The position numbers and the translations under genes were made by a program. Shown here in pieces: positions 18,631-28,777 of a DNA stretch of 64,000 nt. Position 1 is the stretch's first letter; the number at the start of each line of letters is the position of its first letter. This stretch comes from Bradyrhizobium lupini (GTDB taxonomy: Bacteria > Pseudomonadota > Alphaproteobacteria > Rhizobiales > Xanthobacteraceae): NCBI RefSeq assembly GCF_040939785.1, contig NZ_CP162553.1, forward strand, positions 3,658,001-3,722,000, written 5' to 3'. The notes below the pieces were generated by a model that saw only the letters and a program-made list of their open reading frames with translations, did no database searches and was not told the origin of the DNA.

Positions 18631-19713
18631 GTGTCCGACCTCGCAATGCTCGAAACATCCATCCTCGACCAGATCGCCGCCGCCGGCGACGAGGCCGCCC
18701 TCGAAGCGGTGCGCGTCGCAGCCCTCGGCAAGAAGGGTTCGATCTCGGCGCTGCTTGCCACGCTCGGAAAAATGTCCCCGGACGAGCGCAAGACGCAAGG
18801 CGCCGCGATCAACCAGGCCAAGGACAAGGTCACCGAGGCGCTCGCCGCGCGGCGCGACGTCTTGAAATCGGCGGCGCTCGACGCGCGGCTTGCGTCGGAA
18901 ACCATCGACGTCACCCTGCCGCTGCGCGATGCGCCCGCCGAGGCCGGCCGCATCCATCCGCTGAGCCAGGTCTGGGACGAGCTGACCACGATCTTCGCCG
19001 ACATGGGATTCTCGGTTGCCGAAGGCCCCGATATCGAAACCGACGACTACAACTTCACCAAGCTGAATTTTCCGGAAGGCCATCCCGCGCGCGAGATGCA
19101 CGACACGTTCTTCTTCCACCCGAAGGAGGACGGCTCCCGCATGCTGTTGCGCACCCACACCTCGCCGGTGCAGGTGCGCACCATGCTGAGCCAGAAGCCG
19201 CCGATCCGCGTGATCTGCCCGGGCCGCACCTATCGCATCGATTCGGACGCGACCCACACGCCGCAATTCCACCAGGTCGAAGGCCTCGTCATCGACAAGC
19301 ACTCCCATCTCGGCCATCTCAAATGGATCCTGCACGAGTTCTGCAAGGCGTTCTTCGAGGTGGACCACATCAACATGCGCTTTCGGCCCTCGTTCTTCCC
19401 GTTCACGGAGCCGTCGCTGGAAGTCGACATCCAGTGCCGCCGCGACAAGGGCGAGATCCGCTTCGGCGAGGGCGAGGACTGGCTCGAGATTCTCGGCTGC
19501 GGCATGGTGCATCCGAACGTGCTGCGCGCCTGCGGCATCGATCCCGACGAGTACCAGGGCTTTGCCTGGGGCATGGGCATCGACCGCATCGCCATGCTGA
19601 AATACGGCATCGCCGATTTGCGCCAGCTGTTCGACAGCGACGTCCGCTGGCTGTCCCATTACGGCTTCAAGCCGCTCGAAGTACCGACCCTCGCGGGAGG
19701 GCTGAGCTCGTGA
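18631..19713 (+). CDS. pheS: phenylalanyl-tRNA synthetase alpha subunit
   Basis: The 360-aa catalytic subunit of the alpha2-beta2 enzyme that charges tRNA-Phe. It has the N-terminal coiled coil (residues 1-90), then class II motif 2 around [23 protein letters not shown], and motif 3 [21 protein letters not shown] at 18631, with CAGGGA about 8 nt upstream, gives the normal VSDLAMLET opening. It overlaps pheT by four bases (GTGA). Confidence 0.96.
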   Translation: MSDLAMLETSILDQIAAAGDEAALEAVRVAALGKKGSISALLATLGKMSPDERKTQGAAINQAKDKVTEALAARRDVLKSAALDARLASETIDVTLPLRDAPAEAGRIHPLSQVWDELTTIFADMGFSVAEGPDIETDDYNFTKLNFPEGHPAREMHDTFFFHPKEDGSRMLLRTHTSPVQVRTMLSQKPPIRVICPGRTYRIDSDATHTPQFHQVEGLVIDKHSHLGHLKWILHEFCKAFFEVDHINMRFRPSFFPFTEPSLEVDIQCRRDKGEIRFGEGEDWLEILGCGMVHPNVLRACGIDPDEYQGFAWGMGIDRIAMLKYGIADLRQLFDSDVRWLSHYGFKPLEVPTLAGGLSS

Positions 19714-22118
19714 AATTCACTCTCTCCTGGCTGAAGGAACATCTCGATACCGACGAGCCCTTGGACAAGCTCGCCGAGAAGCTCACCATGATCGGGCTCG
19801 AGGTCGAGAACATCGAGGACAAGGCGAAGGCGCTGAAGCCTTTCACCATCGCGAAGGTGATATCCGCCGAGCAGCATCCGAATGCGGATCGGCTGCGCGT
19901 CTGCATGGTCGACACCGGTGATGGCGGCGCACCCGTGCAGGTGGTGTGCGGCGCGCCGAATGCGCGTGCGGGTCTCGTCAGCGTGTTCTCCCCGCCCGGC
20001 ACCTATATTCCCGGCAAGGACATCACGCTCGGTGTCGGCACCATCCGCGGCGTCGAGAGCCGCGGCATGCTGTGCTCGGCGGCTGAGTTGCAGATTTCCA
20101 ACGACCATGACGGCATCATGGAATTGCCCGCGGATGCGCCGATCGGCGCTGCCTACGCCGCATGGGCCGGCCTCGGCGATCCCGTAGTCGAGATCAACCT
20201 GACGCCGAACCGGCAGGACTGCACCGGCGTGCACGGCATCGCGCGCGAGCTTGCCGCCGCCGACATGGGCAAGTTCAAGGACCCCACAATCAAGCCGATC
20301 AAGGGCGAATTCCCCTGCCCGGTGAAGGTCACGGTCGAGGACGCGGCGCTGTGCCCAGGCTTCGCGCTGCGGCTCGTGCGTGGCGTGAAGAACGGGCCGT
20401 CGCCGGAATGGCTGCAGAAGCGACTGACCGCCATCGGGCTGCGCCCGATCAACGCGCTGGTCGACATCACCAACTTCATGACCTACGACCGCGCACGGCC
20501 ATTGCACGTGTTCGACGCGAAGAAAGTGAAGGGCAATCTCGTGGTGCGCCGCGCCCGCGACGGCGAGACGCTGCTCGCGCTTGACGGCCGCAGCTACAAT
20601 CTCGATCCCGCGATTTGCGTCATCGCGGACGAGCACGGCGTCGAATCGCTCGCCGGCATCATGGGCGGCGAGGCCTCGGGCTGCGACGAGACTACCACCG
20701 ACGTGCTGATCGAATCGGCGCTTTGGAACGAGATCAACATCGCCCAGACCGGCCGCAAGCTCGGCATCAATTCGGACGCGCGCTACCGCTTCGAGCGCGG
20801 TGTCGATCCGGCTTTCATGGTGCCGGGGCTGGAGCTCGCGACAAAACTCGTGCTGGAGATGTGCGGCGGCACGCCGTCCGAGAACGTCGTGGTCGGCAAG
20901 AGCTTCGGCGACGACCGCGTGATCGATTTTCCGGTGACCGAGGTCAAGCGCCTCTCGGGCATCGAGGTACCGATGCCGGAGATCAAGCGCATCCTGACTC
21001 ATCTCGGCTTCATGATGGCGGGCCCGGGGCCCGTCGTGAAGGTCGCGGTGCCGTCATGGCGGACCGACGTGCACGGCAAGGCCGACATCGTCGAGGAAGT
21101 CGTCCGCATCTACGGCGTCGACAAGGTGCCGATGACGCCGTTCGAGCGCGGCGAGGACGCACGCAAATCCGTGCTGACCCCGCTCCAGCTCCGCACCCGC
21201 CGCGCCAGGCGCGCGCTGGCGAGCCGCGGCATCATCGAAGCGGTGACCTGGTCCTTCATCACCAAGTCAGCCGCAGAGCTGTTCGGCGGCGGCCAGCGCG
21301 AACTCGAGGTCGCCAACCCGATCGCGTCGGATTTGTCCGACATGCGCCCGACCCTGTTGGCCGGCCTGATCGCGGCGGCGCAGGCCAATGCCGATCGCGG
21401 CTTGAGCGATGTCGCGCTATTCGAGGTAGGGCAGGTGTTCAAGGGCGATCGCCCGCAGGATCAGTTCATGGCGGCAAGCGGCCTCCGCCGCGGCTTTGCG
21501 TCGTCGCAAGGTCTGGGACGACACTGGTCGGGTTCGGCGCAGGCTGACGTGTTCGATGCCAAGGCCGATGCGCTCGCGGTACTCGCCGCCGCCGGCGCAC
21601 CAATGCAGGCCCTTCAGATCGTCGCGGGCGGCCCGTCCTGGCTGCATCCCGGGCGCTCCGGTACGATCCAGATCGGGCCGCAAAACGTGCTCGGCTATTT
21701 CGGCGAGATGAATCCGCGCGCGCTCGAGGCGCTCGGTGCCGGCGGCCCGCTGATGGTGTTCGAGGTGATCCTCGACCGCATCCCCGAGGCGAAGAAAAAG
21801 CCGACCCGTGCCAAGCCCGTGATCGAGCTGTCGGCATTCCAGCCTGTGTCGCGTGACTTCGCCTTCATCGTCGACCGCACCGTGAAGGGCGGCGACATCG
21901 TGCGCGCGGCTCAGAGCGTCGACAAGAAGCTGATCACCGCTGTGAACGTGTTCGACGTCTACGAAGGTAAGGGCATCGACGACGGCAAGAAGTCGATCGC
22001 GATCGCGGTGACGATTCAGCCGCGCGAAAAGACCCTGACCGACCAGGAGATCGAGGCCGTCGCCGCGAAAATCGTGGCGGAGGTGACGAAGAAGACCGGC
22101 GGCACTTTGAGAGCATGA
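19710..22118 (+). CDS. pheT: phenylalanyl-tRNA synthetase beta subunit
   Basis: The 802-aa beta subunit, which carries the tRNA-binding and editing functions. It begins [14 protein letters not shown], has the EMAP/tRNA-binding domain ([17 protein letters not shown]), the B3/B4 editing domain ([36 protein letters not shown]), B5 domain ([16 protein letters not shown]) and the C-terminal anticodon-binding FDX domain ([14 protein letters not shown]). The GTG at 19710 overlaps the pheS stop. The frame is open further upstream inside pheS, but that part is not coding. Confidence 0.96.
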   Translation: MKFTLSWLKEHLDTDEPLDKLAEKLTMIGLEVENIEDKAKALKPFTIAKVISAEQHPNADRLRVCMVDTGDGGAPVQVVCGAPNARAGLVSVFSPPGTYIPGKDITLGVGTIRGVESRGMLCSAAELQISNDHDGIMELPADAPIGAAYAAWAGLGDPVVEINLTPNRQDCTGVHGIARELAAADMGKFKDPTIKPIKGEFPCPVKVTVEDAALCPGFALRLVRGVKNGPSPEWLQKRLTAIGLRPINALVDITNFMTYDRARPLHVFDAKKVKGNLVVRRARDGETLLALDGRSYNLDPAICVIADEHGVESLAGIMGGEASGCDETTTDVLIESALWNEINIAQTGRKLGINSDARYRFERGVDPAFMVPGLELATKLVLEMCGGTPSENVVVGKSFGDDRVIDFPVTEVKRLSGIEVPMPEIKRILTHLGFMMAGPGPVVKVAVPSWRTDVHGKADIVEEVVRIYGVDKVPMTPFERGEDARKSVLTPLQLRTRRARRALASRGIIEAVTWSFITKSAAELFGGGQRELEVANPIASDLSDMRPTLLAGLIAAAQANADRGLSDVALFEVGQVFKGDRPQDQFMAASGLRRGFASSQGLGRHWSGSAQADVFDAKADALAVLAAAGAPMQALQIVAGGPSWLHPGRSGTIQIGPQNVLGYFGEMNPRALEALGAGGPLMVFEVILDRIPEAKKKPTRAKPVIELSAFQPVSRDFAFIVDRTVKGGDIVRAAQSVDKKLITAVNVFDVYEGKGIDDGKKSIAIAVTIQPREKTLTDQEIEAVAAKIVAEVTKKTGGTLRA

Positions 22119-22140
22119 TCATGCTCGAGAATCATAGAGC

Positions 22141-22911
22141 ATGAATCTCACTGACTTTCTTCCAAAGGACGTCAGCCTCACCATTGCGATGGCGCTCTGC
22201 GCCGTCGCTTTCGTTTCGGGCACCGCGCGCGGCTTCTCCGGCTTCGGCTCGGCGCTGATCTTCATGCCGTTGGCGAGCAGCATCGCGGCGCCGCGTCTGG
22301 TTGCCGCGCTGCTCCTCGTGATCGATTTCGTCGCGGCCGCGCCGCTGCTGCCTGACGCCTGGCGCAAGGCCGACCGCAAGGCCACCGCCGTGATCGTGCT
22401 GGGCGCGCTGGTCGGCGTGCCCGTCGGCACCTATTTCCTCAGCGTGCTCGAACCCGTTACGACGCGGTGGATCATCTCCTGCTTCGTCGCCGCGCTGTTG
22501 CTCTTGCTGCTGTCGGGCTGGCGCTATCGCGGCAAGGACCACGCGTGGCTCTCGGTCGGCATCGGCAGCCTCTCCGGCTTCTGTAGCGGCCTCGCCCAGA
22601 CCGGCGGCCCGCCGATCGTCGGCTACTGGCTCGGCCGCCCGGTCGCATCGATCGTCGCGCGCGCCAACATCTTGCTGTTCTTCGGCGCGTCGGATTTCTT
22701 CTCGATGATCAGTTACGCGACCACAGGCCTGATCTCACGCGAGTCGCTTGTGCTATCGCTCATCGTCGGGCCGGTCTATGCGATCGGCGTCGCCTTCGGT
22801 GCGTCGCTGTTCGGCCGTGCCAGCGAGAAAGTGTTTCGCGCCATCTGCTACGCGCTGATCGCGCTCGCGGTGATCGCGGGACTGCCGCTGCTGGACGGGG
22901 TGTTACGGTAA
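22141..22911 (+). CDS. TSUP family permease (TauE/SafE-like)
   Basis: A 256-aa membrane protein with about eight helices and the twofold TSUP repeat: GTARGFSGFGSALIFMP in the first half, GIGSLSGFCSGLAQTGGPPI in the second. Family members export sulphur-containing organic anions such as sulphite or sulphoacetate. The substrate cannot be told here. It starts 22 nt after pheT and may ride on that transcript. Confidence 0.85.
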   Translation: MNLTDFLPKDVSLTIAMALCAVAFVSGTARGFSGFGSALIFMPLASSIAAPRLVAALLLVIDFVAAAPLLPDAWRKADRKATAVIVLGALVGVPVGTYFLSVLEPVTTRWIISCFVAALLLLLLSGWRYRGKDHAWLSVGIGSLSGFCSGLAQTGGPPIVGYWLGRPVASIVARANILLFFGASDFFSMISYATTGLISRESLVLSLIVGPVYAIGVAFGASLFGRASEKVFRAICYALIALAVIAGLPLLDGVLR

Positions 22912-23046
22912 GTCTCTCCGCGAGTCGTCCTGGCGAAAGCCAGGACCCATTACCCCAGCGTTTGTACCGCGAGCTGGCCACCAAAAGTCTTCGCCAAACG
23001 ACTTCTGGGGTCATGGGTCCTGGATCTGCGCTGCGCTTGTCCAGGT
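22911..23046. repeat. intergenic palindromic repeat, family B copy 1 (composite)
   Basis: Contains AGTCTCTCC, then the hairpin core CGTCCTGGCGAAAGCCAGGAC at 22926-22946 (shown split: CGTCCTGG-CGAAAG-CCAGGAC), and farther on complementary arms TGGGTCCTGG and GTCCAGG. Other copies of the core are at 37990 and 52366. It lies between the TSUP gene and the flavin oxidase gene, two convergent genes. Confidence 0.75.
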
Positions 23047-23053
23047 CAATTGC

Positions 23054-24442
23054 CTATTGCCGCGGCGCTCGCCGCTTCTTCGTGGACTGCGTCGGGACAT
23101 CGGCCGGCTCGTCCTTGAGCGCGCCGATCTTGCGCAAGGCCGCGTCCGCGGCGCGCTCGCCGCTTTCCCAGGCGCCGTCGACGGTGCCCCAGAGCGTCTC
23201 GTGCGTGGCTTCGCCGGCGAGGAACATGTTGCCGATCGGCTCGGTCAGGATTTTTCGCGAGAACTGACCGCCGGGCGAGGCCGCCGACATCGCACCCATC
23301 ACGAACGGCGAGGCATTCCAGCGCGTCACGCTGGCTTTCTGCACGGCTGCGGCGACTTCGCTGCCGAACAGCTTCGTGATCCATTCTCTGGCGAAGGCCG
23401 TCATCGCCTTCTCGCCTTGCTGGGTGAGATCACGGCCGAACGAGCCGCCGACATCGATCGAGCACAGCGAGGAGCCGCCGATATTGGCGAACATCAGCGC
23501 CGTGCGCGTCGAGTTGCTCTGCTCGATCAGGATGTCGTCGCGCGACAGGCCGAGCGGATTGCCCGGTAGCTGCAGCACGATGTGATCGTAGCTCCCGAGC
23601 GTGAGCTTTGATGCGGCATCGAGCGTGCGCTTCGGAATGTCAGGCCCGAACTTGATCGCGCCCGAGGTCAGGACATTAGTCGAGACCGTAATGATGGCCG
23701 CGCGGGCGGCGATCCTGCCGGCCTGTGTCTCCACGCTGACGTCGCGATTGCTCCAGACGATCCGGCTCGCCGGTGTCGACAGCGCGACCGGCGCCTGCTC
23801 ACCCAGTTTGGTGATCAGGGTCCCCAGGCCCTGGCGGCAGGCGATCGCGGCGTTGCGATCCTGTGCACGCGCCTTGTCGATCGCAGACAGCTCCTTCAGG
23901 TCCTTGCCGGCGAAGCTCGCACCCAGCATGAACTCGGCCGCCCCGGCCCAGTCGCCGAGATCCTTCGGCAGCACCGAGGCGCAGGCGGTATCGAGCTTGC
24001 CGCGCGCGGCCTCGTCGATGGCGCGGTTGGCCCGGACCAACGCCGCCAGGAACTCCTCGGTCTCGCCGGCCCGTGCGTTGCGGCGGCCGATGCGCATCTT
24101 CTGGCCTGAGGGCGCCGGCAGAACGTCGAGCCCGGCACTGCGCGCCAGCCGGATCATCGGATTGGTGTCGGGATTGTGCATCCAGCGCGCGCCGCGATCG
24201 AACGGCGCGTCGAAGGTGGTCGTATCCGTGATGCAGCGGCCGCCGATCTGCGACGCAGCCTCCACCACCACGACCTTGCGATTGGCCGCCATGATACGCC
24301 GCGCCGCGGCAATTCCCGCCGCGCCCGCGCCGATCACGACAATGTCAGCCTCGCGCGGCAGGGTCGCGGCGGTCGCGCGCAGGACCGGCATCGCGGCAAG
24401 GCCCGCCGACGCCGATAGGAAGCTGCGGCGCGTGATTGTCAT
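23054..24442 (-). CDS. Tat-exported flavin amine oxidase-like protein
   Basis: A 462-aa product with a twin-arginine signal (TRRSFLSASAGLAAMPVL). An FAD-binding Rossmann motif follows: VVIGAGAAGIAAARR, then VVEAASQIGGRC. The C-terminal GNMFLAGEATHETLWGTVDG is the flavin-amine-oxidase closing motif. It is probably a periplasmic amine or protoporphyrinogen-type oxidase with unknown substrate. ATG at 24442 starts at the Tat peptide. A Lys/Arg tail (TKKRRAPRQ) is unusual. Confidence 0.85.
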   Translation of the reverse strand: MTITRRSFLSASAGLAAMPVLRATAATLPREADIVVIGAGAAGIAAARRIMAANRKVVVVEAASQIGGRCITDTTTFDAPFDRGARWMHNPDTNPMIRLARSAGLDVLPAPSGQKMRIGRRNARAGETEEFLAALVRANRAIDEAARGKLDTACASVLPKDLGDWAGAAEFMLGASFAGKDLKELSAIDKARAQDRNAAIACRQGLGTLITKLGEQAPVALSTPASRIVWSNRDVSVETQAGRIAARAAIITVSTNVLTSGAIKFGPDIPKRTLDAASKLTLGSYDHIVLQLPGNPLGLSRDDILIEQSNSTRTALMFANIGGSSLCSIDVGGSFGRDLTQQGEKAMTAFAREWITKLFGSEVAAAVQKASVTRWNASPFVMGAMSAASPGGQFSRKILTEPIGNMFLAGEATHETLWGTVDGAWESGERAADAALRKIGALKDEPADVPTQSTKKRRAPRQ

Positions 24443-24634
24443 GTCATGGTTTCCGGAGACTTGCGGCAAACGGGAACAGCTAGCGAACCTTGCCGTATCT
24501 GATGTTGCGCGGCAACCATCATGGTGAATCAATCGTGCTTGATGTCACAAATCGATGAACCGAATTGCAACACGTTCCGACCATGGTAGAGAAGAGAAAA
24601 AGACGGTCGGAAAAGGCCGTGGGGGAGTTTTGAA

Positions 24635-25612
24635 ATGGGGACGGTCCTGGACTCAGTCGGCAAGCTGATTGCCGCGTACCTCTCGAAGGAGGTGCCGGGC
24701 TATGAGCCGTTCACGCCGAGCGACCCCGAGCATCTGCGCGGCGTCATCGAGCCCGGCGACGTGCTGCTGGTCGAGGGCAACAACCGCATCTCGGGCATCA
24801 TCAAATATCTGACGCAGTCGACCTGGTCCCACGGCGCACTCTATGTCGGCCCGATCGAGGGTGCGGAAGAGCCCGACGGCGAGCCGCACGTGCTGATCGA
24901 GGCCAATATCGGCGAAGGTGTCACCTCCGCGCCGCTGTCGAAATATTTCCCCTATCACACCCGCGTCTGCCGGCCGGTCGGGCTGTCCTATGAGGACCGC
25001 ACCACGGTCTGCCGCTATGCGATCAACCGCATCGGCTTCGGCTACGACACCAAGAACATCGTCGACCTGATGCGCTTTCTGTTTCCGCTGCCGATCCCGC
25101 AGCGCTGGCGGCGGCGCATGATCTCGATCGGCTCGGGCGATCCCACCAAGATCATCTGCTCGGCCCTGATCGCGCAAGCGTTCGACGCCGTGCGTTACCC
25201 GATCCTGCCCAAGATCACCAAGGCCGGCAGCCGTGCTGCCCGCCGCGAGATCCTGCACATCCGCGATTCCTCGCTCTACATGCCCCGCGACTTCGACATC
25301 TCGCCCTATTTCGAAGTCGTCAAACCCACCATCGTGCACGGCTTCGACTACACCGCCTTGCACTGGGCCGACAAGCAGAAGCCGCTCGAGGAGGTAGCCG
25401 GCACCTTCGGTGTGTTTCCAGAAACGTTCCGTGCGCCGCCGCTCGTTCCTGAAACGATTGACGAAGAGGCGCCGATTCCGGCTGAAGAAGTGAGCGCGCA
25501 CCCAGCGGAGACGGTCGATCGCGTCACCGTCTCGGAGCGCTTCCGGCGGCTGAAGAAGCTGGCCATGGACCGCCCAAGGCGGCGCGGTCGGGCGCGCGAA
25601 CGGGCGGCGTAG
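24635..25612 (+). CDS. YiiX/NlpC-P60-like papain-fold hydrolase
   Basis: A 325-aa protein of the circularly permuted papain-like (YiiX/YebB, C92-type) class. His comes first (H66 in WSHGALYVG), then an acidic residue (E89 in VLIEANIGEGV), and the Cys last (C175 in KIICSALIAQAF). It has no signal peptide. An N-terminal amphipathic stretch and a basic patch (QRWRRRM) may associate with membranes. The C-terminal 90 residues are Glu/Pro-rich and low-complexity, ending in an Arg-rich tail. Family members act on lipids or on acyl/amide bonds. GGGGGAG precedes the ATG. Confidence 0.75.
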   Translation: MGTVLDSVGKLIAAYLSKEVPGYEPFTPSDPEHLRGVIEPGDVLLVEGNNRISGIIKYLTQSTWSHGALYVGPIEGAEEPDGEPHVLIEANIGEGVTSAPLSKYFPYHTRVCRPVGLSYEDRTTVCRYAINRIGFGYDTKNIVDLMRFLFPLPIPQRWRRRMISIGSGDPTKIICSALIAQAFDAVRYPILPKITKAGSRAARREILHIRDSSLYMPRDFDISPYFEVVKPTIVHGFDYTALHWADKQKPLEEVAGTFGVFPETFRAPPLVPETIDEEAPIPAEEVSAHPAETVDRVTVSERFRRLKKLAMDRPRRRGRARERAA

Positions 25613-25628
25613 CCGTCGCTCCACTATC

Positions 25629-25710
25629 GTCATTGCGAGCGCAGCGAAGCAATCCAGGTCTCTGCCTGAGCAGTCTGGGTTGCTTCGTCGCTACGCTCCT
25701 CACAATGACG
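25629..25710. repeat. intergenic palindromic repeat, family C
   Basis: Begins CGTCATTGCGAGC and ends GCTCCTCACAATGACG with inner arms GAAGCAATCCAG/CTGGGTTGCTTC. I recognise this as a common proteobacterial intergenic palindrome. It lies between two convergent genes and may serve as a bidirectional terminator-like structure. Confidence 0.8.
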
Positions 25711-25715
25711 GCGAT

Positions 25716-25991
25716 CTACCGCTCCGCCCGCCCAATCACCGCCATCAACTCCGCGATCTTCTCGCGCTGGTCCGCCCTGTCGCCGCTCGCGATCGCATGC
25801 TCGACGCAATGGGCGACGTGATCTTTCAGAACCTCTTCCTCGACCCGGCGCAAGGCGGCGCGCACCGCCGAGATCTGCGTGACGATGTCGATGCAATAGC
25901 GGTCCTCCTCGACCATTTTCGAAAGGCCGCGAACCTGCCCCTCGATCCGGCCGAGACGTTTTCCGACAGATGCCTTGATGTCCTTGCGCAT
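25716..25991 (-). CDS. csoR: CsoR-family copper-sensing repressor
   Basis: A 91-aa all-helical DUF156 repressor. The Cu(I) ligand set of CsoR is present: C33 (RYCIDIVTQ), H58 and C62 ([11 protein letters not shown]), with the same spacing as in the M. tuberculosis protein, and not the RcnR/FrmR set. When apo it should bind the operator at 26001-26016 and repress copA, and Cu(I) releases it. Its own start is only 9 bp from that operator, so it is probably autoregulated. Confidence 0.93.
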   Translation of the reverse strand: MRKDIKASVGKRLGRIEGQVRGLSKMVEEDRYCIDIVTQISAVRAALRRVEEEVLKDHVAHCVEHAIASGDRADQREKIAELMAVIGRAER

Positions 25992-26000
25992 GCCGACTAT

Positions 26001-26016
26001 ATACCCCCCAGGGTAT
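26001..26016. promoter_or_regulatory. CsoR operator between csoR and copA
   Basis: Perfect inverted repeat ATACCC-CCCA-GGGTAT. G/C-tract palindromes flanked by TA (A-T-A-C-C-C…G-G-G-T-A-T) are the known operator type of CsoR/FrmR-family repressors. It sits in the 49-bp divergent gap between csoR and copA, so it can control both genes. Confidence 0.88.
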
Positions 26017-26040
26017 GACTTGCAAGGCCGGAGCGTGGCA

Positions 26041-28476
26041 ATGAACGACGCCGAACACGAGCACCGTCACAACGCGGAAACACGTTCCGGATGCGGCTGT
26101 GGCAGCAAAGCTCCGCCGGTCGCCAAGCCCGCGGCCTCCTCCTGCTGCGGCGGGCACGGCGATCACGCGCATGACCACGGCGCCGCGGCAACAGTCCGCG
26201 ATCCCGTCTGCGGCATGACCTTCGATCCTGCGACCTCAAAACACCGGTTCGACCATCACGGCGAGACCTTCCATTTCTGCTCGGCCGGCTGCCGCACCAA
26301 ATTCGCTGCCGACCCCGCAAAATATCTCGCCAAGGAGAAGACACCCCAACCCGAGATGCCCGCAGGCACGATCTACACCTGCCCGATGCATCCGCAGATC
26401 CGCCAGGCCGGACCTGGCACCTGCCCGATCTGCGGCATGGCGCTGGAGCCGGAAGTGGCGAGCCTGGAGACCGGTCCCAATCCCGAGCTTGCCGACATGA
26501 CGCGGCGGTTCTGGATCGGCGGCGCGCTGGCGCTGCCGGCCGTCGTGCTGGAGATGGGCGGCCATCTCGCGGGCCCGCACAATTGGATCGATGCGACGCT
26601 GTCGAATCGGATCCAGCTCGTCTTTGCAACGCCAGTGGTGCTGTGGGCCGGCTGGCCGTTCTTCGTCCGCGGCTGGCAGTCGCTGCTGACGCGCAACCTC
26701 AACATGTTCACGCTGATCGCGATGGGCACGGGCGTCGCCTATGTCTACAGCCTGATCGGCACCATCACGCCGCAGATTTTCCCTGCCACCTTCCGCGGCC
26801 ACGAAGGCGCGGTCGCGGTTTATTTCGAGGCAGCGGCCGTCATCACCGTGCTGGTGCTGCTCGGTCAGGTGCTGGAGCTGCGCGCCCGCGATGCGACGTC
26901 GGGTGCGATCAAGGCGCTGCTGCAGCTCGCCCCGAAGACCGCGCGCCGCATCGATACCGACGGCGGCGAGCACGAGGTCGAGATCGACGCCCTTCATGCC
27001 GGTGACCGCTTGCGCGTGCGTCCGGGCGAAAAAGTGCCGGTCGACGGCGTCATTCTGGAGGGCCGTTCCTCGCTCGACGAGTCGCTGGTAACAGGCGAGT
27101 CCATGCCGGTCACCAAGGAGACGGGCGCGAAGGTCATCGCGGGCACGCTCAACCAGTCCGGCAGCTTCATCATGCGCGCCGACAAGGTCGGGCGTGAGAC
27201 GCTGCTGTCGCAGATCGTGCAGATGGTCGCGGACGCGCAGCGCTCGCGCGCGCCGATCCAGCGTCTCGCCGACCAGGTCGCGGGCTGGTTCGTGCCGGCG
27301 GTGATCGCCGTTGCCGTCATCGCGTTCGCAGCCTGGGCCTGGTTCGGACCGGAGCCGCGGCTGGCCTTCGGCCTCGTCGCCGCCGTCAGCGTGCTGATCA
27401 TCGCCTGCCCCTGCGCGCTTGGCCTGGCGACTCCGATGTCGATCATGGTCGGCGTCGGCCGCGGCGCGCAGGCAGGCGTGCTGATCAAGAACGCCGAGGC
27501 GTTGGAACGGATGGAGAAGATCGACACCCTGGTGGTCGACAAGACCGGCACGCTGACCGAGGGCAAGCCGAAGGTGGTCGCGATCGTGCCGGCGGCCGGC
27601 TTTGCGGAAGATGACATCCTCCGCTTGGCCGCCAGCGTGGAGCGCGCCAGCGAGCATCCTCTGGCCGACGCGATCATGCGCGCGGCGAAGGAGAAGCAGC
27701 TCGCGCTGGGCCAGGTCGAGCAATTCGATTCGCCGACAGGCAAGGGCGCCACCGGCAAGGTCGACGCCAAAACCATCGTGCTCGGCAATGCCAAATATCT
27801 GATGTCGATCGGCATCGACACCAAAACGCTCGATGGCGAGGCCGAACGGCTGCGCGGCGATGGCGCGACCGTGATCAACATGGCCGTCGACGGCCGGCTC
27901 GCCGGCCTGTTCGCGATCGCCGATCCGGTCAAGGCTTCCACGCCGGAGGCGCTGAAGGCACTCGCGGCCGAAGGCATCAAGGTCATCATGCTGACCGGCG
28001 ACAACCGCACGACGGCGGAGGCTGTCGCGCGCAGGCTCGGCATCGCCGATGTCGAGGCCGAGGTGCTGCCGGATCAGAAGAGCGCGGTGGTGACAAAGCT
28101 GCAGAAGGCCGGCCGCAGCGTCGCGATGGCTGGCGACGGCGTCAACGACGCGCCAGCGCTGGCCGCAGCCGAAGTCGGCATCGCCATGGGCACCGGCACG
28201 GACGTGGCGATGGAGAGCGCCGGCGTCACCTTGCTGAAGGGCGATCTGACCGGCATCGTGCGTGCGCGAAAATTGTCGCAGGCGACGATGAGCAACATCC
28301 GGCAAAACCTGTTCTTTGCCTTCATCTACAACGCCGCAGGCATTCCGATCGCGGCCGGAATCCTTTATCCAACGTTCGGCGTGCTGCTGTCGCCGATCAT
28401 CGCCGCGGCCGCGATGGCGCTGTCCTCGGTCAGCGTCGTTGGAAACGCGCTGCGGCTACGGGCAACGCGGCTGTGA
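26041..28476 (+). CDS. copA: Cu(I)-exporting P1B-type ATPase
   Basis: An 811-aa copper-export ATPase. Instead of the usual CxxC HMA domains, the N-terminus has a Cys/His-rich stretch (residues 18-46, [19 protein letters not shown]), a YHS-like domain ([14 protein letters not shown]; 52-96) and a heavy-metal-binding domain (YTCPMHPQI…CPICGM; 111-134). The ATPase core is complete: CPC in the sixth helix (C456), TGES, phosphorylation DKTGT (D500), HP motif [15 protein letters not shown] and [10 protein letters not shown] (about 698). ATG at 26041 follows the CsoR operator. Confidence 0.95.
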   Translation: MNDAEHEHRHNAETRSGCGCGSKAPPVAKPAASSCCGGHGDHAHDHGAAATVRDPVCGMTFDPATSKHRFDHHGETFHFCSAGCRTKFAADPAKYLAKEKTPQPEMPAGTIYTCPMHPQIRQAGPGTCPICGMALEPEVASLETGPNPELADMTRRFWIGGALALPAVVLEMGGHLAGPHNWIDATLSNRIQLVFATPVVLWAGWPFFVRGWQSLLTRNLNMFTLIAMGTGVAYVYSLIGTITPQIFPATFRGHEGAVAVYFEAAAVITVLVLLGQVLELRARDATSGAIKALLQLAPKTARRIDTDGGEHEVEIDALHAGDRLRVRPGEKVPVDGVILEGRSSLDESLVTGESMPVTKETGAKVIAGTLNQSGSFIMRADKVGRETLLSQIVQMVADAQRSRAPIQRLADQVAGWFVPAVIAVAVIAFAAWAWFGPEPRLAFGLVAAVSVLIIACPCALGLATPMSIMVGVGRGAQAGVLIKNAEALERMEKIDTLVVDKTGTLTEGKPKVVAIVPAAGFAEDDILRLAASVERASEHPLADAIMRAAKEKQLALGQVEQFDSPTGKGATGKVDAKTIVLGNAKYLMSIGIDTKTLDGEAERLRGDGATVINMAVDGRLAGLFAIADPVKASTPEALKALAAEGIKVIMLTGDNRTTAEAVARRLGIADVEAEVLPDQKSAVVTKLQKAGRSVAMAGDGVNDAPALAAAEVGIAMGTGTDVAMESAGVTLLKGDLTGIVRARKLSQATMSNIRQNLFFAFIYNAAGIPIAAGILYPTFGVLLSPIIAAAAMALSSVSVVGNALRLRATRL

Positions 28477-28605
28477 GCGAGCGCCTTCTCTCTCGCACCG
28501 TTCACGAAACGCGGTAAGATGCGCGTAGCCTGGACGAAGCGGAGCCGACGAAGGCACGCCAGCACGCGCACCGGCATGAGTAGATTTGCCGCGCAGGCGG
28601 TGCGT

Positions 28606-28760
28606 TCCCCTCTTCCCCTTGTGGGAAAGGGTGGCTCGCCGCGAAGCGGCGAGACGGGTGAGGGGTATGTCTCCGCTACTACTTTCCTTCGAGCTTGCGG
28701 AGAGAGACCCCTCATCCGGCGCTTCGCGCCACCTTCTCCCGCAAGGGAGAGAAGGGAAGG
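28606..28760. repeat. intergenic palindromic repeat, family D
   Basis: Two inverted halves: CTTCCCCTTGTGGGAAAGG and CTCGCCGCGAAGCGGCGAG on the left, CTTCTCCCGCAAGGGAGAG and GGCGCTTCGCGCC on the right, with GGTGAGGGG/CCCCTCATCC as the joining arms. It occupies almost the whole 300-bp gap between copA and the convergent lyase gene. The rest of the gap (28477-28605) shows nothing recognisable. Confidence 0.8.
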
Positions 28761-28777
28761 GCGTTCCGCTTGCGGAT

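Noticed and set aside
18471..22118. 1,215-residue open frame as a PheS-PheT fusion
   Set aside because: The part before 19710 is the out-of-frame shadow of pheS and is Arg-rich. pheT has its own GTG start overlapping the pheS stop.
26236..28305. 689-residue minus-strand open frame opposite copA
   Set aside because: Shadow of copA; composition and lack of motifs show that only copA is real.
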